Shown here in pieces: positions 54,245-64,000 of a stretch of 64,000 nucleotides of DNA (the first letter of the stretch is position 1; every line of letters begins with the position of its first letter). A model generated the notes under the pieces. It was not told the origin of the DNA. It made no database searches and saw nothing but the letters and a program-made list of their open reading frames with translations. Source of the DNA: Limnephilus marmoratus (taxonomy: Eukaryota; Arthropoda; Insecta; Trichoptera; Limnephilidae); assembly GCA_917880885.1 (NCBI GenBank), contig OU862920.1, positions 40,149,019 to 40,213,018 on the forward strand. Direction: 5' to 3'. Position numbers and translations under genes: made by a program.

Positions 54245-54839
54245 ATTATCTTTTTTTGTTTTTCTGTGTCTCGTTCTCTTTCATATTTAGATTATTATTG
54301 TTGTCTTCTTCTTCAATGATAAATTAATAATTTATTGTCTTTGCAGGACGTTTGTATTCTTTTTGACCCACTTTTTGTTAGGTTAAGTTTTAGTAATTTT
54401 TTTGTTGGGGGATGTTTTGGCCGTAGGATATTTTGTCGGGGATTTTATGTCGCGGGATGAAAAGTCGCGGAACTGCCAGTACCGCGGGCATAATATTATT
54501 CAGCTCATCCCTTGCTTAAATAAAGTTACCGCATCTCTCTTGTGTGACATGTTAATAATTCCTTTTGGGTTATTTGTAATTAAACTAAACTTTTGATCAT
54601 TAAAATAAGAACGAGTATAATATGGAGAGTGTCAAAGTTTCTTAGTCTGTCGCTGGAATTAACTCTACTTTCTGACGTTTAATTTGACAAGTTTTGACTT
54701 TATATAATTACTACGCCATAAAACAGATAAGCAAAAAATATTTTTGAGCAAACTACGTCGTGTCGGAAAGATCGCATGATGGAATAATTACAGTATAAGT
54801 AATCGCAATATAAGTAAAGTTAATTATTGAGATAGAAAA

Positions 54840-55240
54840 AAATCGTAAATTAGGCTCCGAAAGTTATTAAAAACACACAATTTCTTTACATTTTATTCTA
54901 TGAAGCACCGCACAAAGAGGAGGCCGATTAGTCAATCTCATTCTCACGCTGGCTAAATCCTATAGATGTATGTGTTTGTGTCTTTTTAGTGTAGTTCCGT
55001 TTCATCGAGTTTTAAATTGAATCGATGCAAAAGAAGTTCTCACTTCAAAAAATTATAGGGCATCTTTGTGTGCAACAAGAGCATTTGTCAAGAAATTTTT
55101 GCACTTTTTTGAATGAGTGGTGTTTTATTAAATATTTTTACGGTTTTCGCTAAAAATCGTTTTATTAATGTTAGCGCGCTCCCCCTTACATTCGCACTTA
55201 CATTAATATTTAAATATGTCCCTTTCATCTTCTTTTTGAC
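54840..55240 (+). repeat. R-K repeat, diverged copy split by R-B
   Basis: AAAAATCGTAAATTAGGCTCC..TTATTAAAAACACAC on the left and GTGGTGTTTTATTAAATATT..GTTAGCGCGCTCCCCCTTACATTCG..CATCTTCTTTTT on the right match R-K in order. R-B (54902-55052) sits between. Confidence 0.6.
54902..55052 (+). repeat. R-B element inside R-K
   Basis: GAAGCACCGCACAAAGAGGAGG to GCAAAAGAAGTTCTCACTTCAAAA. Lacks the head. Confidence 0.7.
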
Positions 55241-55259
55241 GTTTATTAATATTTGTTAA

Positions 55260-55720
55260 AATTAATTCATTAACCTTTTGTACGAAAATTTGTCATTAAT
55301 TGAAACACGATTAAATGCGGATAACCGATCATCGTAAGTCCTAATACGAGCAAAAAAGACAAAAAGGTTTGAAGCTGTGGGCTGTGTTTATTATTTTTAA
55401 AAACATCTCATCCAGTAAGTTACCGGTCAAACACAACACAAGCGTTGAACAGATTTTTTTAAATGCTCAACGTACCTAATGGCAAAACTAATACCGGCCG
55501 TCCCATCTGCTTCAGATTTAAAACTGTATAAAATCCACAGTGAGGACTAGAAATACTCAAATTTAAATATCCTAAAGTAAAATTCATAATTGGGGATGAT
55601 TACAATATGTCAAACTGGACGAGCCAAGATGATAACAGATAATGAATCTGCTACAAATGCAGCCGAATTAAGTGTGCCAAATCCAGTTAAATTCATGATA
55701 TCTCTATTCCTGTCACTAAC
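55260..55720. other. No recognised feature
   Basis: AT-rich sequence. The plus frame 55590-55811 has no known domain. Confidence 0.3.
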
Positions 55721-55724
55721 TCAT

Positions 55725-56153
55725 CATCATCATCTTATTCCCCTTATCCTATTCGGGTCGGGGACCCATTGCATCGACAAGGCTCCTCCATACGTCCCTG
55801 TCTTATGCTGATTGTTCGACTTCTGTCCATGGTAGACCCATCCTCTCCTCACACAGTTTCTGGAGTTGCCTCGCCCAACTATGTACGGGGCGGCCTACTG
55901 GACGTCTACCCTCTGAAATCGCACCCAGTATCTTCCTCGGAATTCGGTCATCAGACTTTCTTAGTACATACCCAAGCCACCTCAGTTGCGATTTTTCTAT
56001 GAAGAGTAGCAGTGGTTCAATGTTTAGATCATCTCGGGTCGTCGAGTTTCTTATATGATCCCATTTCGTAACCCCTGCCACTCCTCTCAAGTATCTCATT
56101 TCGGCAGCTTGGACTCTAGAGCGTGTTCGTGTTCCTGTCACTAACTCAATCAA
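55725..56153 (-). pseudogene. LINE ORF2 C-terminal remnant
   Basis: The minus strand encodes SRVQAAEMRYLRGVAGVTKW, then NIEPLLLFIEKSQLRWLGYV, then GRRPVGRPVHSWARQLQKLC (56153-55803). The order AAEMRYLR..G..EPLLLFIEKSQLRWLGYV..GRRPxGRP is diagnostic of the C-terminal end of many APE-type LINE polyproteins. The frame is open over 116 codons but everything upstream is missing. Different lineage from the 5.6 kb copy. Confidence 0.75.
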
Positions 56154-56154
56154 A

Positions 56155-56500
56155 CAAATTATTGAATTCTAACAACCGAATGTTAAATTTTAGATTGTAA
56201 AACATATTTACTGACACATTTATAAAATAGTATAAGAATGTTATATTTTAGATTGTAATATATATTTACTGACACATTTATAAAATGATCTGTACAGCAC
56301 TTTACCGAATCAAATTAGCTTTATTGTGTTGTGTGCTTGATGCAGCTTTAGTTGTTTTTTTATTATGGTATTGTTTTAGTTTCTATTTTATCGAATTATT
56401 ACATGTTTTAAAAATATTTTGTTTATCAGTTTTACTTTGTGCTTTAAAAACATTTTTTTCAGTTTTCTATAGTTTAATGTATTCTGTTCTTGTAATCTAT
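56155..56500. repeat. AT-rich stretch with a ~58 bp direct duplication
   Basis: GAATGTTAAATTTTAGATTGTAA..ACTGACACATTTATAAAAT at 56178-56228 is repeated with small changes at 56235-56286. The following frame (56285-56512) is hydrophobic but unrecognised. Confidence 0.6.
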
Positions 56501-56501
56501 T

Positions 56502-56869
56502 CAGGGTGTTAAGGGACGTACTTGACTTACTTTAACCAGTGATTCCTGATATTATTTGGAGTAAAAAATGTAAATGAAATTTTGGTCTCCGGTGACTTTT
56601 TTCGACGACTTTTTTTTTTCAATTTTTTTTTCTTCAAAATCAAACAAAAAAGAATTTCTTCCGTAGGTCGTCACTGGTCACTCAGCCGGGTGTCCGACGA
56701 ACCCTTTACCCCGCCTCCAACTGTTCAACAACTACCATTTTTTATGTTTTTGTAGAAAAAAAAAAATCAAAAATGTCACCGGAGACCAAAATTTCATTTA
56801 CATTTTTTACTCCAAATAATGTCAGGAATCACTGGTTAAAGTAAGTCAAGTACGTCCCTTAACACCCTG
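56502..56869. mobile_element. Long-TIR MITE, ~118 bp inverted ends
   Basis: CAGGGTGTTAAGGGACGTAC..CCAGTGATTCCTGA..ATTATTTGGAGTAAAAAATG..TTTTGGTCTCCGGTGAC on the left is repeated inverted at the right end, which finishes GTACGTCCCTTAACACCCTG. The loop is ~130 bp and T/A-rich. The superfamily is not settled by the ends, and I see no clean target duplication. Confidence 0.8.
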
Positions 56870-56874
56870 TATAA

Positions 56875-57335
56875 AAGCCCAGCTAGGCGTAAAACAAAAT
56901 ACAACAAGGTAGGAAGGTAGGGGAGGATTTTTATGAAAGTGGTCGATAATGAAAGGGACGTTCATCAATCAGCTCAAAATACATCGTAAAAAAACTGTAA
57001 AAAATGCGGAATGGTTAGAAATTTCAGTCCTGCGTTGGCAGCGTAACGAGTTAGACGTGTCCAAAGTTCTTGGACATTTTTGAAAGGGATTTGGGAAAGG
57101 GATGCACTGATTGTGCCCCTTTTGCAGAAAAAAGGCATGTGTCCCATTCGTGGATGATGATTTTAGCTGCAGAAAGAAAAAAGTCGAATCTAACAGAAAA
57201 GAAAAATCAAATCAAATTACGGACAATCCAGAAAAGGAGCATATTTTCCAAAAGTAATCGCAGAAAACAAATAATCGTAAGTAAATTGTTATGGCGAAAA
57301 CAAAGCCAAATGATAGGGTGTTTATATATTTATTT
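56875..57335. other. No recognised feature
   Basis: The plus frame 57070-57345 (Lys-rich) resembles nothing known. Confidence 0.3.
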
Positions 57336-57338
57336 ATT

Positions 57339-57599
57339 GAAGTGAAACTTCTATAGCACATCTGTGATTTGGATTTCGAATAAAACGGAAATGACGATTA
57401 GTGCACCTGCGACGCATCAACTGCGCTCATCGGCCGCTTTGATAATGATGTCACTTTTAAAGGCCCCTATTGGTTGAGATATGAAACGGAAATTACGCGA
57501 GGTCTGCGCTTATTGTACACCTTCATTATGACCTCACTTTTCAAGTATTGATTGAGATTGTTTGGTAAAGTTTCGCTTCTACCGCGTATAAACCGCACT
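57339..57599 (-). repeat. R-J element, copy 3, minus strand
   Basis: GAAGTGAAACTTCTATAGCACATCTGTG to TTCGCTTCTACCGCGTATAAACCGCAC. On the minus strand it has the same two-half core as the other R-J copies. A LINE-tail-like AACGTCACAAAGGGCTTTTA follows at 57619. Confidence 0.75.
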
Positions 57600-57675
57600 A
57601 ATTTTTTTTTATTTATCAACGTCACAAAGGGCTTTTACATTAAAATTTACTTAATAACTTAACTTTTATTTTTAA

Positions 57676-57936
57676 TATAAAATTCCCTCGATAGAAAAAA
57701 ATCGCAAAGTATGCTTAAAAAATTATTATAAACACGTTTGTTTCAGTTATTTTCAAGTTATATGTATGAAAAAATTCACAGTGTTTCTATGGATGCTGTT
57801 TAAGACAATGCCCGTGAGATTTTCGCTCTATTTTAAACGAGTCGTGTTTTATTAAACATTTTCGCATCGATTTTGTCGCTGTATATGTTAGTTAGTATCT
57901 CTCCATCTTCTTCTTTTCGAGCTCGGTTGCAGAGCC
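57676..57936 (+). repeat. R-K repeat, copy 2
   Basis: Nearly identical to 28539-28830 apart from a short deletion around TTAGCGCTCTCC. Confidence 0.8.
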
Positions 57937-57939
57937 TTA

Positions 57940-58635
57940 AGACACAAAAAAATTATAGCAGCACTAATATAGTTGCAAAAAAAACGACAAACTATGCGGG
58001 TTTTGAGGCCACGAAAATAGTGGCATTTTGGATTCATTTAACTTTATCTGCAAAACATGTTTTAAAACTGCTTTACAGACATTTTTTTCCATTATTGTTG
58101 TACTAAGACTATAAAGAATGTGGGTAGGTACAAGTTTATTATTCCAAATTGTTAAATTGTTAATTTAAATGTTCCTTAAAATATGTATGTTAGTGAACAA
58201 ATTAAGCTGAAAAAGCACTTGGTTTAACAGTGTTGTACTATTTTTATTGTATGTGTGTGATTGTTTTATACATACTGATGTGTTTTTATTTAGATATTTT
58301 GTAAAAGTGACTCGTATTATGTTTAGCTACAACCATCAACCAGTGGTTTGCTCAATAAATAAATCATTCTACGTATCTAACAGACGCACGTCCCTTTCCA
58401 GTATGCTATCAAAGCGATGTGTTTGTGAAAGAGACTTTATTACTTTACTGGAATTACTTTTTTTTCTAATTCGATTTTTCAACCACTCATGCTAGATAAT
58501 CTTAAAAGATAGTAATGAATATTTGTTGCATAAATGTGTCGTAAAGCAAAATAAAGTTGACCCTTCCCAATTCACTTTTGATAGATTTAAGGAAAAAATG
58601 CTAATTAAATTATATAGCACCCGAAGAATAGTAGG
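57940..58635. other. No recognised feature
   Basis: AT-rich sequence. The frames at 58247-58495 and 58523-58762 are not recognisable, and the latter runs into R-H. Confidence 0.3.
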
Positions 58636-58638
58636 TAA

Positions 58639-59057
58639 GGGAACGTTCCCATGCCACGTGACCCAATTTTTGCAATTTTTAACCCCCCCCCCGGTGACCA
58701 CGTGTAGTATATTCCAAGACCCCCCCCCCCTCCCCCTACAGTTTTCACGTAGTAAATCATAAATATGGTTTTGATACATTTCTTGCCAACAAAAAGTTTA
58801 AAAAAAATTGATTGGCTTATATTTGTCTTTATTAATACGGTGCTTGCTGCATGACGGCAAGAGTGCATGCATACCTATAATTACAAGTGGAAAAAATATT
58901 TTTTCCATTAAAAAGTTAATGGAAAAAATATAAAAAGATTTCTAGATTGACTACGTGATAAAAACCTAAGCCCCCCCCCCCCCCCATTGTGACCAAGCGT
59001 GGTATTTTGAAGATCCCCCCCCCCCCTAAACAGGTCACGTAGTATGGGTACGTTCCC
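58639..59057. repeat. R-H element, composite of two copies
   Basis: Outer ends GGGAACGTTCCCATGCCACG and CGTAGTATGGGTACGTTCCC, flanked by TAA on both sides (58636-58638; 59058-59060). Inside are a second right-type end (TTTTCACGTAGTAAATC, ~58742) and left-type end (GACTACGTGATAAAAACC, ~58949). Four C runs of 9-15 and a 15 bp hairpin (58896-58931) are present. Looks like two MITEs joined in one insertion. Confidence 0.7.
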
Positions 59058-59145
59058 TAATATGCTATCATTATTAGGGCTTGTTTGTAACTATATTCCG
59101 GGAAGTTGAATACATCTACTACTTCTTAGAAAGCATTTCCAATTT

Positions 59146-59477
59146 GGGAGGTGGGATTGGGTACCGCCGCCCCGGGAACCTTTATTGGATTACCAACACC
59201 TCTGCCATAGGTCACCCCAAGTGGTTCGCTACGTTTGGTGATTTAGCAGGGGTGCCCGGGTTAATGGGGTGAGGTTTGTCTAGGTACTGGAGGCAGATGA
59301 CCAGGACACACTGAAACCCAGATTCCTACCCACCCCTTAAACCCTTTTCCTTCCCAGAACTCTCCTCTCCTTCCTTTCCCCCAAGACCCCTCCACACAGC
59401 ATCCCCAAAGATGACACAGGCCCTGAGGGAAATTATTTTCCTCAGGGCCTCCCGTGTGGAGCTCATGTAAAAAAAAT
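59146..59477 (+). repeat. R-A retroposon, copy 7 (short subtype)
   Basis: GGGAGGTGGGATTGGGTACC to GGAGCTCATGTAAAAAAAT. Contains a perfect 10 bp 3' hairpin, GGCCCTGAGG/CCTCAGGGCC (59419-59449). Same middle deletion as copy 6. Confidence 0.8.
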
Positions 59478-59479
59478 AA

Positions 59480-60380
59480 TAACATATAAATAAAATTAAC
59501 AACTGCATGCAATCTAGGTACAAGCGAGTATGCAAATGACTCCGTCCTCAATTTTTTTTTTGATTTATAGTTTATTTGGTACTAAAATATATAAAAATTT
59601 TTGAAAATACGGTATCGGTAGTGGGATTATCTATTATACTCTACACAATGATAGCACATATCTTCACAATAATAGGACATGCGTAAAGTTATAAAAAAAA
59701 CAATAACATATAACATAACATCAACGAATTTCGTTTAAAGAGGCGTTAAAGATGGAAATCACGGATAAATTAAAGTACTAAATATTACAATATAATATAT
59801 ATTTTTCCTGGGTATGTAAATAAAATTAAGTTAGATTTGGATCGTATCCATGTGATTTCAGATAATTTATTATTAGGGAGTGATGACGTGTATATTTTCA
59901 AAAGATGTTTTTTAAAAATCTTGTCAGGGTAACAGAGCTGCAAAATTACATCAATCACTAAGAGAATATTGTATCAGGCAATAAATGAAATGTCACCTGA
60001 ATAAAATGAAAATTGGTCGTTATATTGATTGGCCCATGCGATTTATTTACCGCATTTCGAAGACTTATTTTTCTTCACGTAAATATTTTAGAAGCGAATA
60101 AATAATTTTAAACGCGTTTCAAAAATTAAAATCTCACTGATAAAAAAACAACTTCCCCAAACTTCAATTCATTTTCATTTAAATGTTTGACATTGAAATG
60201 AGAATTATACGAATTCGTTTAAAAAAGGATTTTCCAGGAATTTTTCGAGTGAAGGGGTGCGACCCCTGAAACCTTTCCAGAAACCTTTAGAAAAATATTG
60301 ACACGCCGGGGAGTAAAATAATTTTGGGACACTTGATTAATATTTACGTAGGGTTTAAAAGAAACACGTTTACCTGTTTT
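59480..60380. other. No recognised feature
   Basis: AT-rich and unique-looking. No open frame of note. Confidence 0.3.
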
Positions 60381-60386
60381 TGATGT

Positions 60387-60860
60387 GATGGCGGATATAC
60401 AAAAGGACGAGTTACTGATTATGCAATAAAAATAGATTCTAAAACATTTTATGTAACATTTACTGCTTACTAATAAACGTATTTTAAATTTTTGGGCAAT
60501 TGATGATATATTGATAGTTGTTGATGGCGGATATACAAAAAGACGAGTTCCTGATTATGCAATAAAAATAGATTCTAAAACATTTTATGTAACATTTACT
60601 ACTTACTAATAAACGTGATTTAAATATTACGCAATTGATGATACATTGTTAGTTGTTGATGGCGGATATACAAAAAGACGAGTTCCTGATTATGCAATAA
60701 AAATAGATTCTAAAACATTTTATGTAACATTTACTACTTACTAATAAACGTGATTTAAATATTACGCAATTGATGATACATTGATAGTTGTTGATGGCGG
60801 ATATACAAAAAGACGAGTTACTGATTATGCAATAAAAATAGATTCTAAATCATTTTATTC
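60387..60860 (+). repeat. Tandem array, 135 bp unit, ~3.5 copies
   Basis: Units start GATGGCGGATATACAAAA at 60387, 60523, 60658 and 60793 (periods 136, 135, 135). Units 2-4 are nearly identical; unit 1 is more diverged. The array ends in a partial unit 28 bp before R-I copy 2. Confidence 0.9.
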
Positions 60861-60888
60861 AACAACCTTTAGATTCAGATACCAATAG

Positions 60889-61683
60889 GGCAAATATTCT
60901 AAGACATTCTGTATTTTAATTTCTTTTTTAATCGTATTTTTGTAACCCTGGCGATTTTTTGAAAATTTCAATCCGAAAAATCGGATCATTTTTTATAAAC
61001 CGGAAACACGGAACATCATTTAATAGGTGCGAAAAAACTATAATTACATAGCCGAAAATCATTTAAAAAAAAGAACGTTTTCCACAAGAAAGGGCACAGG
61101 AGAATAACGAGGCATACCAAAAATATTAAATCTCATAATTTTTTTTGCTTGATCCATCTTATTGATCATAAATCATTATAATGTTCAACGTCTATATTAC
61201 TAAAACCAATGTTATATACTTGTACTTGTAAATAATAATAATAATAAGGATATAATAAAATTTGATTTTGTTAATATCAGCACCACTACCTTTATACCTC
61301 TAAAACACGTACAGACAGCGTAAAATGTACGGGGTTCTCTTCAGAACATCTGTCAAAAAGTCAAACCAAATGATTAGTTCGCAGAGAACAAACAATAAAT
61401 CTAGTGAACTTTATATGTCAAATTCAAAAATTCGCCTGAAATCAAAGTGTTGCCATATAAAAAAAAAAATCAGTGTGGAATTTTACAAAATTAATAGGAA
61501 CATTTTCAGAGACGGGACATTTTCATGTAGTGACGTCACGGGCCCAAATAATGGATTTATTTATTTAAAAATAAAAAAAACAGTACATTTCTAAAAATTT
61601 TTACTAACAATTTCGTAATCTTAGTAAAAAAATCTATCCACACGATTTTTTCCAAGTGGTTATGAAATCCATGCAAGTGGCAT
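60889..61683 (+). repeat. R-I dispersed repeat, copy 2
   Basis: Direct-orientation match to 20323-21048, with small insertions (for example a segment around GAAAATTTCAATCCGAAAAA). Copy 1 is not preceded by the 135 bp array. Confidence 0.8.
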
Positions 61684-61689
61684 ATTATA

Positions 61690-62980
61690 CTTATGTTCGA
61701 AAGTAACTGTTCGGGAGTAACTGACTTGCACACAAATAATCATTAATCGTTAATGTTGAACTAAGCGTTCACTGAACAGAAAATCTCCATTTGTATGATA
61801 ATTTATATCAGGCCTTACGACTGCATTCTCGACAGGTAAATTAAATTCAAGAAAAAAATCCGATTGAGAAAGAGGTAAATTTTATAAGAAATAAGTTCTG
61901 AATTTTTAGGACACACTGACACGCCAAAAACACACTTCTATCGGTTTTTCTCTCCAATGCCTGTCTATTACTCGTAGGAGTTGGTATCACAGCCATTTTG
62001 TGTACCTGGTCATGTAATACGGACCATTTCATAATAGGGTCTTATTGTTTTCAGGTTTCATGCCTTGTTAAGGATTGACATCGTTAACATCCTTCGTTAT
62101 ATTATAATCTAAATTGTATTGAAATATGAGCTAAAATGAAAGGTCCTAACCCAAAATACAAAAGACAAAAGACAAAGTACAAAGAAGAAGATAAAAGTAT
62201 GAACACAGTAAATTCAACATACTAATCACCGAAAATAATAGTTTATTCGTGACCTCCTGAAATGACACCCTCTTACTAATAAAAGTGTTTTAAATTTTAC
62301 ACAAATGATAAACAATCATTTAACCTAAAATTTAAAACACTTTAATTAGTAAGGAGATAAATCGATAAAATAGGCACCCGATAATGCAGCACTGCCATTG
62401 ATATTATGAATAATATTACACTGCGTGTGACTTCGCGGAAAATATTATGTAGATACATATATACTTAAAATGTTTTGTAGATATCGAAATATTAATTATA
62501 CTGACGTTAATAGAGCTTTACCGTCTAAACTGTCGTTAATTAATCATAACGGAAGAGCTAGGTATCAACAACTGACCTGTAACTATTGCCAAAAACGCAT
62601 TTTAAGATACTGTGGACTCCAACTTGGAGTAAGACGTGGTTACTGGCAATGTGTTTGGCAGAAGAAGCAGAGGAAGGTCATCAATGCGTTGGAGTGACCA
62701 AGTATCACTGGCGTCCGATACGTCGGTGTCCTTGGCTCTCCACGCCGCGCTGAAGTTTCCACCATGGACATTGGAGTAGGGGTCACGACCCATAGCAATG
62801 AGGAACCGACACAAGTAGAAGAACAACTCTTTAAATATAACACGTTTCAGACGACCCCAATTACGTTATTAAAACTATGATTCAGTCTTATGTAAATAAT
62901 TATTGAAAGAAAAATCATAGTATTCATTCTTTATAATATTTGCACTATCTTAGTGGGTCTACAAAATTTTCGTGTCCTTC
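61690..62980. other. Unclassified interval
   Basis: AT-rich until 62600. Then a GC-richer piece (62620-62830) with overlapping frames (62470-62697 plus; 62602-62843 minus) that I do not recognise; it could be an old LINE 3' region. 62283-62345 holds an inverted AAAGTGTTTTAAATTTTA / TAAAATTTAAAACACTTT repeat. Confidence 0.35.
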
Positions 62981-62988
62981 CTACTAAT

Positions 62989-63318
62989 ATTATAAAGGCG
63001 AAAGATTGTACGGATGAATGGACGTATGGACGTATGTATATTTGTTACTCTTTCACGCAAAAACTGCTGAATGGATTTTAATTAAACTGTACAATAATAT
63101 AGCTCATACATCAGAATTAACATATAGGCTATAGCTCAGATCTCTGGCATTATGAAATTTGTATAAAAAATTACAAAAGGTGGCACGCGAGCTATTTGAA
63201 AAATGAATGTAACGGGTATGGAGGTGATGGTGTAGGGGAGAGCGGCGATAGGGAAGCTGAGGAAGCGGAGAGGAAACCCCCCTAATACTATGCGAGCGAA
63301 GCCGGGGGCAAAAGCTAG
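62989..63318 (+). mobile_element. Helitron, non-autonomous, ~330 bp
   Basis: Starts TCCTACTAATATTATAAAGG and ends GCGAAGCCGGGGGCAAAAGCTAG before a T. TTACTCTTTCACGCAAAAACTGCTGAATGG in the 5' part and the CTAG|T end fit a common insect Helitron group. The base before TC is T, whereas A is expected, so the 5' end may be off by a few bases. No Rep/helicase coding. Confidence 0.75.
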
Positions 63319-63424
63319 TAAAATCATACGCTGAAATAGATATATTAAGGAAATTCAATAAAATGGGGTTTTAACCTATTATAATATAAAAATACTTCGC
63401 AAATAACGGCTACAGCCGTACTCC

Positions 63425-63535
63425 GCGCCCAAATCGTTAAAATATAATATTGTAATAATATTATGGTACCTATAATAATATTATGGCAACAATATTATAA
63501 ATAACTATAATAATATTATTGTAACCGAGTAAAAC
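63425..63535. repeat. AT-rich low complexity, TAATATTAT repeats
   Basis: Several overlapping copies of ATAATATTAT in both orientations, with potential hairpins. No gene. Confidence 0.6.
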
Positions 63536-63601
63536 AAAACACGATAAAATAACGGTTTGGATAGTTTAGTTTAGGTTGGGATAGGTTAGGACACTAACTA
63601 G

Positions 63602-64000
63602 GAAGTGAAAACTTCTTAAGTACCATTGTGATTGAAACTCGATGAAACGGAAACGAGCTACAATAAACAGAGACAAACACATACATCTATAGGATTTAAC
63701 ATGCGAGAGAATGAAACAGCAATAAAATATTTATTTTATGCACTTATACTCGGTTCCAATATAATACAATAAATCCACAATCCCACGCAAGTCTCCTTTG
63801 GTGCAGTGGTATAAAGCGCCTCAGCGGCCAGACATTTAGAAAACCAAGAACAAAATATATCTATTTTTGTAAAATCAATATTCAATATTCAAACCACTCC
63901 AAAATGAACAGGCAAAAGAAAACACAAAATTAAGCGACATCTAGCTACTTGAAGAAAAAAACACAAATACGAATAAGATCACCAAATGTATAGGAGAAGG
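63602..64000 (-). repeat. R-B/R-C hybrid, minus strand, runs off window
   Basis: GGAAGTGAAAACTTCTTAAGTACC..GAGACAAACACATACATCTATAGG is the R-B tail inverted. It is followed by AATCCCACGCAAGTCTCC, the tRNA-like block (63791-63845, plus) and the R-C core to the window end. Same layout as 17016-17540. The R-B head, if present, lies beyond 64000. Confidence 0.7.
63791..63845 (+). promoter_or_regulatory. tRNA-like A box in R-B/R-C hybrid
   Basis: GTCTCCTTTGGTGCAGTGGTATAAAGCGCC contains the A box TGGTGCAGTGG. The B-box half is lost after GACATTTAGAAAACC. Confidence 0.45.

Larger units (their letters stand above)
53845..54310. repeat. R-D inverted pair 2
   Basis: Left outer arm (AATAATCTAAACGAAAATATG..GATAATGGTCGCAACTGGGA) and right outer arm (CCCAGTTGCGACCATTATCT..CATATTTAGATTATTATTG) are inverted. 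They carry outward-pointing tRNA-like units at 53938-54010 (minus) and ~54180-54244 (plus). The inner spacer resembles that of pair 1 (GGATACAAACCAATTCTTAG-type block). Confidence 0.7.

Noticed and set aside
60387..60860. Possible CRISPR-like array
   Set aside because: The whole 135 bp unit repeats with no unique spacers, and the context is eukaryotic.
63104..63358. Overlapping minus-strand frames near 63.1-63.4 kb
   Set aside because: They are antisense of Helitron sequence and unrelated to known proteins.

Overview
The window looks like gene-poor, AT-rich nuclear DNA from an arthropod, most likely an insect. I cannot name the species. The evidence is the transposon complement: non-LTR retrotransposon (LINE) reverse-transcriptase remnants, a PIF/Harbinger element with MADF and HARBI1-type coding remnants, a TTAA-flanked piggyBac-like MITE, two short Helitrons with CTAG|T ends, tRNA-headed repeats and many fold-back elements. 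I found no intact host gene, rRNA, CRISPR array or bacterial-style operon. No open frame exceeds 215 codons, and every frame with a recognisable protein belongs to a decayed transposable element.

Repeat labels used here. R-A: ~450 bp SINE-like retroposon with a constant 5' end (GGGAGGC..GGGTACCGCCGCC) and a 3' hairpin plus A tail (7 copies). R-B, R-C, R-J: MITE-like elements that share both ends but carry different cores; the R-C core holds a tRNA-like pol III box pair. R-D: elements made of outward-pointing tRNA-like units in inverted pairs. R-E: a second tRNA-headed SINE. R-F and R-G: fold-back elements containing hammerhead-like CTGANGA..hairpin..GAAAC motifs. R-H: G/C-tract MITE with TTA/TAA target duplications. 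R-I, R-K, R-L, R-M: unclassified dispersed repeats.

Layout. 1-5 kb: R-A, R-B and R-C copies, a GC-richer block of unknown origin and a LINE tail. 5-8.7 kb: a LINE end, R-L repeats split by an R-A insertion, and fold-back elements. 10-15.6 kb: a (TA)n tract, R-B, an R-D pair, R-H, a LINE end, a 1,000 bp Harbinger relic, R-G, a hAT-like end and another LINE end. 15.6-23 kb: R-D and R-E copies, an R-B/R-C hybrid, R-I copy 1 and a tandem-repeat fold-back. 24-27 kb: the best LINE, split by the piggyBac-like MITE. 27-31 kb: R-B, R-K, R-A and R-C. 31-44 kb: mostly unclassified sequence with a Helitron, R-J, R-B and a LINE end. 44-49 kb: R-A nested in R-B, a LINE split twice, a TIR MITE, and two R-B copies. 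51-54.3 kb: R-G, a ~423 bp-armed palindrome carrying three identical tRNA-like genes, and a second R-D pair. 55-64 kb: a LINE end, a long-TIR MITE, R-J, R-K, R-H, R-A, a 135 bp tandem array beside R-I copy 2, and a Helitron.

There is no pathway to reconstruct. The relations here are of insertion order (R-A into R-B and R-L, R-B into R-K, the piggyBac-like MITE and R-H into LINEs) and of parasitism, since short elements carry pol III-type promoters or borrowed ends and could use machinery encoded elsewhere. The least ordinary content is the tRNA-bearing inverted-repeat family, the end-sharing R-B/C/J set and the hammerhead-like motifs in fold-backs.
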